Shown: piece by piece, positions 57,011 through 64,000 of the stretch | Layout: the number at the start of each line of letters is the position of its first letter | Numbering within the stretch: position 1 is the stretch's first letter | Assembly: GCA_025738555.1 (NCBI GenBank) | Contig: JAOVFP010000015.1 | Location: forward strand, 124,001 to 188,000 | DNA length: 64,000 bases | Reading direction: 5' to 3' | Source: Cyathus striatus | Lineage: Eukaryota; Basidiomycota; Agaricomycetes; Agaricales; Nidulariaceae | The notes under the pieces: generated by a model | Told to the model about the DNA's origin: nothing | Seen by the model: the letters and a program-made list of their open reading frames with translations, nothing else | Database searches by the model: none | Made by a program: the position numbers and the translations under genes

Positions 57011-57095
57011 GCCGTTTATCTTTCCGTTATCTGTACGGATCCGAAAGTTTCTCTTCTTTTTCATCAAGCCCGCAGAGGCATTCCTCAACTGTGAA
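57011..57095. repeat. Dispersed repeat R2, copy 2
   Basis: See 43806-43890. It starts six bases after the right target duplication of the hAT-like element, which therefore inserted at the edge of this repeat. Confidence 0.5.
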
Positions 57096-57559
57096 AGTTG
57101 CTCGGCAGAGGGAATAGGGTACCGGAATAGAAACTTGGGACCACTGGTTGGAGAATTTACCACTCTGATCCAGGTTTACACAACAAGTCACTGGATTGTT
57201 GCGGAACATCAAAATTGACAACATCATTGACTGTAGCTGTATCATCTAGAAGCATTTCCACTCTATCTTCACCTGGAATAGCTAGCTTGCTACTCAATGC
57301 TTTGCTGATTTCCACTACCTTTTAAGGTAGTGAGTTATTGGGGAGGTTTGGATTTCCTTATAAGACAATTTGTGAATCACGTTCGGGATCTCACTTTCTG
57401 GCCACCTGATTGGCTGATGACTTTTCAGGATGCTTTGCGATCGGTTACTGTAACATTCTCTGTGTAAGTATTGAAGAATACATTTGTCATCATCTTTCCC
57501 CCTTATCCTTGTTTACGTTCCCCACACATTCTCACCTCTCCAACTCCTTCACTGTATAG
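57096..57559. other. Non-coding
   Basis: No gene supported. May belong partly to repeat R1 or R2, but alignment is not convincing. Confidence 0.35.
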
Positions 57560-57735
57560 AGTAGGTGTTCCGCCTGCACTACAAAACTTCACCAAAAGAT
57601 AACGCCTTCATATCTAGCCGTGCACGCATCAATGCGCTGTTCATGTTTGATCTTCCCTTCTCACTCACCCTCTCCCGCCGGTTCCCTCCAACACCGACAC
57701 TTCCACATTGCCACAAACACCGCAATTACGCATCA
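57560..57735 (+). repeat. Unclassified repeat family R1, copy 3 (partial)
   Basis: AGGTGTTCCGCCTGCACTAC and TTCCCTCCAACACCGACACT followed by TCCACATTGCC match the minus strand of copy 2 (about 9225-9080). The 3' half seen in copies 1 and 2 is missing. Confidence 0.55.
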
Positions 57736-57839
57736 GGAACTTGGGACCGTTGGTATTGCGGGCTACTAAGAGCCACTGAATACCACAATTTGTCTTACCG
57801 ACGACCGTGTGATCGCTCCAAGTCTCCAATTCCTTCCTA

Positions 57840-58660
57840 ACTACATGCAATATATTATCTGTTCTGCCTCTGATTCCCCTACACTAGGTCACCCAATCCC
57901 CCTGAGGTAGTGGGTGATGCTGCTTGTCAGCCTTACTTCTTTATATATTCCGGCACATCTCAGGTTGGAAATGTCTTTCCGCAATCAATCCATTCAGATT
58001 CGAGAAACAGTCTATGGTCACCCTCTATAATGATAACGCTGTTGGTCATGCTTGGTTGTTGATTTCTCGTGGCTGATTACAAGACAATTTGACGGGATTT
58101 GATAGAGGTTTGATGGGTGGGTAGAGGCACAGAAGTAGTGAGCTCTGGGAGAAAACAGGAAGAAACAGGGTCTTACAGGCCCACTTTCTGTCGTTCATAT
58201 GACAACGGACATCTTTGGGTTCAAACTTCAGTTTTAGGCAATAAATCCTTGGAGATAATGATGAAATATACAAAAATGTAACTACAACATCAGTGTTTGA
58301 AGACATGACCTGACACAATTGTAGTACAACATAGTGACTAATGTACTAACTGCCGGGATAAATGTCCAGACAACTGTCAAAACTTTCATCATACTGACCA
58401 TCATTGTCCGGGTAAAAAAACAAGGTTTTGACGCTCTGTGAGCCTAAAAATGTCCGGATTTCGCTAAGTTCCGGGGCCTACGGCCCTGGTATTTGTCCAC
58501 ATATGCATTTTACATTGATAACTATGAACTATATAACACTGTGTCAGATATCTATCTAAACATAAATTAACCTTATCTCAAACAGGATCATTTAGCCATT
58601 ACAGATTTCGGCTAACTGTGGAGATGCTAACTAAATGCAATGTGAATAACACCGGAGTGT
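57840..58660. other. Non-coding
   Basis: Scattered words AATGTCCGG and CCGGGGCC resemble words in the element at 32361-33096, but no collinear match was found. No gene supported. Confidence 0.35.
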
Positions 58661-58663
58661 CAA

Positions 58664-58918
58664 TTGATCACTGATGCCTCTGGGAACTTAAACGTGATAA
58701 CATTGCTAGACTTTGTGCATCAGTACAAAATGACACGGGCATCCTGGAAAGCTACAATCAAAGTACATCCTGCAGTTATGTCTCCCCAGCTCTCTGATAA
58801 AAAATTTCAAGCTTATCTTGATACGTATCTCAGATCAGTAATTGTGCAAGCTTTCCTAAGTGGTATGTTACTTTTAATATCTGCAATAAAAATTCTAATC
58901 GATATTTGTCGGTTTTAG
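58664..58918 (+). other. 84-codon open frame of unknown status
   Basis: Reads DFVHQYKMTRASWKATIKVH and later SPQLSDKKFQAYLDTYLRSV; it stops inside the target duplication of the hAT element that starts at 58920. It could be a fragment of a host or transposon gene cut by that insertion, continuing after 60099, but nothing recognisable follows there. Confidence 0.3.
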
Positions 58919-58919
58919 G
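58912..58919. repeat. Target-site duplication, left
   Basis: GTTTTAGG, identical to 60092-60099. Confidence 0.92.
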
Positions 58920-60091
58920 TAGGGTCTAACATGGGTGGACCCAGGCCTTACGCAGGTGGCACCTGCAGGTGACTAGCAAATTCGGGTCGGGTGCACGCAT
59001 ACCTGCGGGTACCTGCACTCACCCGTTCCTTGAACCCTGTTTAGACCCTACAGCCATTGCGTCGTGTGACAATCTTTCTCATTTTACTTCTCCTGATCCT
59101 AAATCTACACCTATTACACCAATTCTTTTTGAATAGTAAGGAATAGCATGCTGTAAAAATGTTCCATGAATTAGCTATTCAAAATACTTGCACTCCTATA
59201 GACTATATGCAAAACAAAATGGGGGGTTTGGATAATTTAGTGAATTTCAAAAATTCTGTGGCTTGTATCACCATAAAAAATCAGGAATAATCACTCTTAA
59301 AGTATACGGTTGTTGAAGACAAGCAATAATTTATATTTTCTATTACTTTTATTGACCTGTGCATGTCATATCTTTATAGAATTACAGATTGTGTGATATT
59401 CACCATCTTGCATGACATCAAAACTTTATTTATAAACTGATCCGGGACTTCGGCACTACTAATTTTGAATGGCTTCACAATAAATAATTGACTGTCACAC
59501 CATGTATGCTGTTCAAAATCCATTCCCATCCACCATTTTGCATATTTGACCAGCTTCCCTCCATCAAATGTATTAAATATTTTTCAGTAACATTCATAAA
59601 GTACTACGCTATCTCCCCATACAGATTTTGTAAAAATTAGAGGAGGGAGAAAAGAGTTATGAAGACATCATGTTTTCTGTCACATGTGACACATGATGGT
59701 TGTATACTGTACCTAATTATGTAGTGTGCTCACTAATTAATTTGAAGTCAATTACTTCATAATTGTATTCCCCATCAAAATTACTAATTAAATACCAAAA
59801 TACCATCCAAAGTTCATTCTAATACATCATACAATGAAATATCTGCATAGGTATAAGTACACTAATATACACTGCAATATATAGAAACTATCAGTCCACT
59901 GATACAACATGAAATGAAAGTTTTGCATAGGTAGGAGAACAGGTTGGCTGAGTTTAAAATTCATATTTTTCACCCGCGTATCCCCCTTCACCCGCGGGTG
60001 ACACCCGTTCATCACCCGGGTGGATGCTAACCCGCACGGGTGACGTAATTTCGGGTTAGCACCGGAATATGCTAACCCGTGTTAGTCCCTA
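58920..60091. mobile_element. 1.17-kb non-autonomous hAT element
   Basis: Ends TAGGGTCTAACATGGGT (58920) and, inverted, TAGGGACTAACACGGGT (ending at 60091), inside a perfect 8-bp duplication GTTTTAGG (58912-58919 and 60092-60099). Subterminal arrays of ACCTGC/GCAGGT words on the left (58950-59030) and ACCCG(C)GGGTGA words on the right (59970-60085). No transposase. It shares the TAGGG tip with the 4.36-kb hAT at 3514, but the rest differs, so it belongs to another family. Confidence 0.92.
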
Positions 60092-60099
60092 GTTTTAGG
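60092..60099. repeat. Target-site duplication, right
   Basis: GTTTTAGG, identical to 58912-58919. Confidence 0.92.
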
Positions 60100-60278
60100 C
60101 TTGTATACATTCCTATTTTTTCGGACGATCCGCGCTGCAGGTAATAACGTTGGAAGATACGTACAGACACATATTTACTTTGAATCTATATAGTCCCAAA
60201 ACTTCGAAATGGAACACACATTTTCCTTATGGCTGTTTTGACGTTTCTATATATCTTAACAAGCCTTACACCCGTGCT

Positions 60279-60356
60279 TCGCTACGGGCCGGGGGCCTGT
60301 CGGCCCCCCCTCCGCTTCACACGGGTGACGGCTTGCTGGGGGGCTGCGCCCCCCAG
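60279..60356. repeat. Cluster of GC-rich hairpins
   Basis: CACCCGTG...CACGGGTG forms an outer stem around GGGCCGGGGGCC/CGGCCCCCCC. A second hairpin GGGGGGC-TGC-GCCCCCC follows at 60338-60354. The cluster is very GC-rich in an AT-rich background, and similar folds occur at the ends of some rolling-circle elements and in organellar GC clusters; which applies is not known. Confidence 0.6.
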
Positions 60357-60360
60357 ACCC

Positions 60361-62720
60361 CCTGCTTCTTCATCCCAGTCTTTAACATACTCTATTCTAC
60401 TGCAATATCTAAATACCCATGAGGAATACCTGTACCCATATACACATCACCAACTTCTTCCCCAACTCTCACTCACACTCTAATAGCCATTCATTTATAA
60501 TACCATTCCAATACTTCAGTTCATTCCCCTTCCAATTCCATTCCCTTATGATTACCTGCATATGACTCCCCATACTTTTCTATCATTTGCATCTTTTGTA
60601 TCTTACTTGAATAGTGACTAAGATTATCCTCTTGCTCACTCTATTGACCTTACCTGGTCTTACTCCATTCCTCTCTTCCCCTCAGACTCTACTTCCAATA
60701 TATTATATGACTCCAATTGGCAATCACTCCTGCACTTCAGCCCAACAACTTTGTAAGGGGCATATTACATGACCTGAAGCTAGGCAACAGCACAGGTATG
60801 GGTGTACCCACAACCACAGGTACCTGCCAGCTATGTAAAGAGTAGAAACATATAGTATAACTACTAACAAATGAAGAGTTTTCCAATGTAACACATGCAC
60901 ATACACATGGGTACAGGTTTTGGTGGGTGTTATATCTGTGTCCAGATACATTGTGTCAACATTACCGAACATTCTCATGTGACCTTCCAATACACCCAGT
61001 CTGTTCCTGGAACTTACCCACCACAGGTTTACACTTCCAGACATTCTTGCCCAGGAATGTACCCAGAACCTGTCAGGTTTTCTATTGGGTATCCTGGATA
61101 TGTAGTTTCTCTTATGACGGCCTCACCACATCATCATTATATTACTCCTCTCTTCCATTCCTACTTGTATGTTTCATTATGGCCTTTGTAGATTAGTTCT
61201 TTATTCTGCATTCTGAGTGCGTCATTTGTGCCCTTACTCTGCTTTGCCCAGACTTCATTTCCTACTTACTCCTTTGACTTCTACTTAGTATTATACTTCT
61301 ACATTCATACCTACAGGTTCCTACTTAGTATAAGTAGTCTTCAGTATTCATATAAACCTCATACACTTCTTTCTATGCTTAAGTTCCGAAACCTGCTCCA
61401 GGTTCTACTTTGGGTTTCTCTCCTGCTGCCTAGTGTAGCGGCGAAGCCTTCTCTTACACTCTGGAACATCTTCCTTTGTTGTATATCATCTTCCTCAAAA
61501 TGAGAACCATTCCCTGGGGATATCCAGGCTGTGCAGCACATAAACTGAAGCCACGGTTCTTTCCCACACTCCCACTCTATGTTTCTGTACCCATACTCAC
61601 TTCAGGTTTCTGTTACAGTTCTCCCATGCCCTCTGGGTGTCTTCACATTCATTTCCCAGTAGGAAGGGAATCAGTACGTAACAGTGGGCATAAGTCTGAG
61701 TAGTCTCTCAGATACCCATTGGTTGCCTGTGACATTGCCTAGCTGAAGTGAATGGTCCTTTCATTTCAATCTTGTCTGTTCTGATCTCATCCAGACATAT
61801 AACTGCACTTAGGTCATTGCTGAAGTGCATTTAGCTTATTCTATATCTATCATATTTTTACTCCAAAATATTGTCATATTGTATATTGATCTGATAACTG
61901 TGTACAGCATTCTCCTGCTACTTCTATCCTCACTATGTGCTAAGCCCCTCTTCACCTGACTCTACACCTCTATCTTCTCCATCTTTCATTTCAGTTTGGC
62001 TCTGTACATATTTACCTACTGAAATTCTACCAATTATATAAACCTTACATTTATACCTTCCATTTCAATCATTCATTCTACCTATAAGCTTTAAGGATCT
62101 CACCACCTCATCTATTAGTTATTGGCCTACAGTGTAGTGATGATTTTTTGAAAGTCAGTTTAAATGAAATTATTCCACCATCATATCAAAGCTCATAGAT
62201 AGTAGACTCCATACATATCTTATCAGTATCACTTGTATTGGTTTAACATAATTAAATATTCAAACATATTTGACTATACTTGATAATATACCTTCCCTCC
62301 ACTAATATTTTTATTGACAATTTAAAATAATCTCACACTTGGTCAAAAGTTCAATGAAAAAAGCAATACACTACCAATTACTACAATAGAAATATAAAAA
62401 AACCGAAAATTGAGTGTTTATGGAAGTATTATTATGAACATAAATATTAAGGCTTATTTTCGATGTTGAATTCCAGGGGGAGGGGATAAAGGCATGGAGG
62501 TAAGTACTTAGTGCGGCAGTGTGGAAGTTCCAGCTTACTGCCGATTAACACCGAGAGAGCGCGAGGAGCGCTTTTTTAAATGCTGACTAATCTGGGCGCG
62601 CGCTCAATTGAAGGGCCGTTGGGTTTGATTACATAATCTACTTTCATCTACTTTATTTACATACTTATTTAGTTTAGCGTATTTCCCTTAAACAAATCTC
62701 CCACGCGTTTTCTAATTATA
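60361..62720. other. Long pyrimidine-biased non-coding stretch
   Basis: Plus strand strongly T/C-rich with many TTCCATT/CTTACT words. Open frames in several phases, including one with a signal-like start near 61377, follow from composition. No paired repeats or gene supported. Confidence 0.45.
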
Positions 62721-62728
62721 TATTGATT

Positions 62729-63594
62729 ATGTTGAACATTTCATTCACTTGGGTGGTAGTTCGGTCGCTTCTGATTACTCAGGGCGGGAAACAGAAATCT
62801 ATAGCTTCACAAATCATATTCGGCTCCTCTCATATCCTCGAAGTTGTGCATGGCACACAGATTGCAGCAATGCTCATAGCAGATACATTGTTAGTGAGTT
62901 TTGTAGTTTTTTTTTGGCATTACAATACAGTGTACTCATGTTTCGATAGGTTTGGAGGTGTTACATGGTGTGGCTCAAAAACAAATGGCTGTTGGTTCTT
63001 TTTGGGATCCTTCTCCTAGGCGAAGCTGGTAAGGAAAGAATTCATATTGCTAATATTCATGTTGAAAATCCGTTTTCTGTCAGGACTATTTCCCACTTAT
63101 TTTTTGTTCTTCAGTTCTGCAGCATTTCCTGCATCCTCACTTTCCTTCATCTCGTCAGGAATTACCATCATTTCCACATCAATGATCATATATCGCATTT
63201 TGACTGTCTCGCGGGACAGTGGATCAATGGGTAGATACGGATATATCATCGAAATTTTGGTCGAGTCAGGGATATTATATTCCACCCCCTTGCTCATCGT
63301 GGGAGTAATGCTAGTAATTCGCAATGACATAACCGTGACAGAAGCCGGTACATACCTCATGGCAATTTTGATCCCAATTACAGTGAGTGAACTAAACGTT
63401 TGATTACGTAGCTTCTTTCTAACGTTTGTCCCGTTCAGGGCATTGCACCGACATTGATTTCCGAGCGTGCCATGACCAATGCAAAGCATGATGAAGAGAG
63501 ATGGTCGCAGCCTATTTCCACTTTGAGGTTCAGACAAACAACGAGAGATGCGACACATCAAGAAAGCGATGTCATCCCGAGTCTTCCTCGCTAA
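62729..63594 (+). CDS. Multi-pass membrane protein of an agaricomycete-type family, possibly 5'-truncated
   Basis: Function unknown; the pattern fits a large family of fungal 7-TM hypothetical proteins (recalled, not searched). Exons 62729-62893, 62950-63028, 63084-63382 and 63439-63594, with introns of 55-56 nt and consistent phases, give about 232 aa. Family landmarks: MLIADTLLVWRCYMVW across intron 1, the VRWLL-like helix KNKWLLVLFGILLLGEAG, ISTSMIIYRIL, YGYIIEILVESGILYS, and IPITGIAPTLISERA across the last intron, followed by a hydrophilic tail ending SDVIPSLPR. About five TM segments are visible. The usual two N-terminal helices (60-90 residues) are not evident upstream of the ATG at 62729, so the gene is truncated or a first exon was missed. 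Confidence 0.75.
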
Positions 63595-64000
63595 CACATC
63601 CAGGCTAATAAAATTACAGTTATAATCGTGTGATACCCTTTCTGATAGTAGTATCTTTATATATATACTATGGATTTATTTTTACTTCAGTACCGCTGAA
63701 GGCTAGCTAACGGGATGGCGACTCGGACTAAAATCGGGTAATTTGATGCTGAATTTGCAGTTGTGAAAATATTACATTAAACAAGGCCTCATATCATTTC
63801 TTCCCCTTTACCGTCATCAACCTTTATCAATCCAGTTATGCTTCGCTCAAAGCAAGTGTTGTTTTATTGACTATTTTTTGTGCTGCTTTAACGTTGATGT
63901 TTTAGCTTTGATAAGCTATTCCCACCAACTACGGAGATCGACGATATACCTGAAGTGTGTCATACATTGATATCTGGACCTTCAAAGAGACTAGTTCTTG
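63595..64000. other. Non-coding to window end
   Basis: TATATATATACTATGG tract near 63660; no gene recognised. Confidence 0.4.

Noticed and set aside
61377..61503. Signal-peptide-like start MLKFRNLLQVLLWVSLLLPS
   Set aside because: Sits in a T/C-rich region where hydrophobic frames arise by composition. No mature domain, Cys pattern or splice context follows.

Overview
This is a gene-poor, transposon-rich stretch of a filamentous fungal nuclear genome, most likely an agaricomycete basidiomycete. The support is: short introns (about 49-60 nt, GT...AG) in every gene; a chromodomain Ty3/gypsy retroelement with the self-priming arrangement known from fungal elements; and two membrane-protein families that are typical of mushroom-forming fungi (a DUF6533 protein at 19.5-21.3 kb and a multi-TM hypothetical at 62.7-63.6 kb). 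No organism is named in the sequence, so the assignment is an inference.

Layout. 0-3.2 kb: non-coding sequence, one copy of an unclassified repeat and a broken Rrt8/Lds-like pseudogene (copy a). 3.5-7.9 kb: a full-length 4.36-kb hAT DNA transposon with perfect 8-bp target duplications and a multi-intron transposase gene. 9.6-16.4 kb: a complete but decayed Ty3/gypsy chromovirus on the minus strand (375-bp LTRs, 5-bp target duplications). 19.5-21.3 kb: DUF6533 gene. 22.7-42 kb: a segmental duplication. The block Rrt8/Lds-like gene, SET-domain gene, and an unrecognised Ser/Thr/Asn-rich gene (here called D) appears twice (about 23.9-30.9 kb and 32.2-41.7 kb). In the first copy the SET gene is a relic and D is inverted. 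In the second SET and D are intact but the Rrt8/Lds copy is dead. Both copies were later expanded by MITEs, a nested foldback element and a hAT-like element. 43.8-46.6 kb: large diverged tandem repeats. 47.6-49.9 kb: a Nudix hydrolase gene and a small secreted cysteine-rich protein, both on the minus strand. 50-60 kb: a MITE, a minisatellite, a long-TIR element, a 2.56-kb hAT-like element built almost entirely from tandem repeats, and a 1.17-kb non-autonomous hAT. 62.7-63.6 kb: multi-TM gene.

Most genes here are singletons without operon-like relations. What links the region is mobile DNA: at least four hAT-type insertions with 7-9-bp target duplications, three MITEs sharing the terminus TACTGT, and CpG-type decay of the retroelement. 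The duplicated block gives an internal clock, because one copy supplies the empty site for an insertion in the other. All coordinates, splice joins and mismatch counts were worked out by eye.
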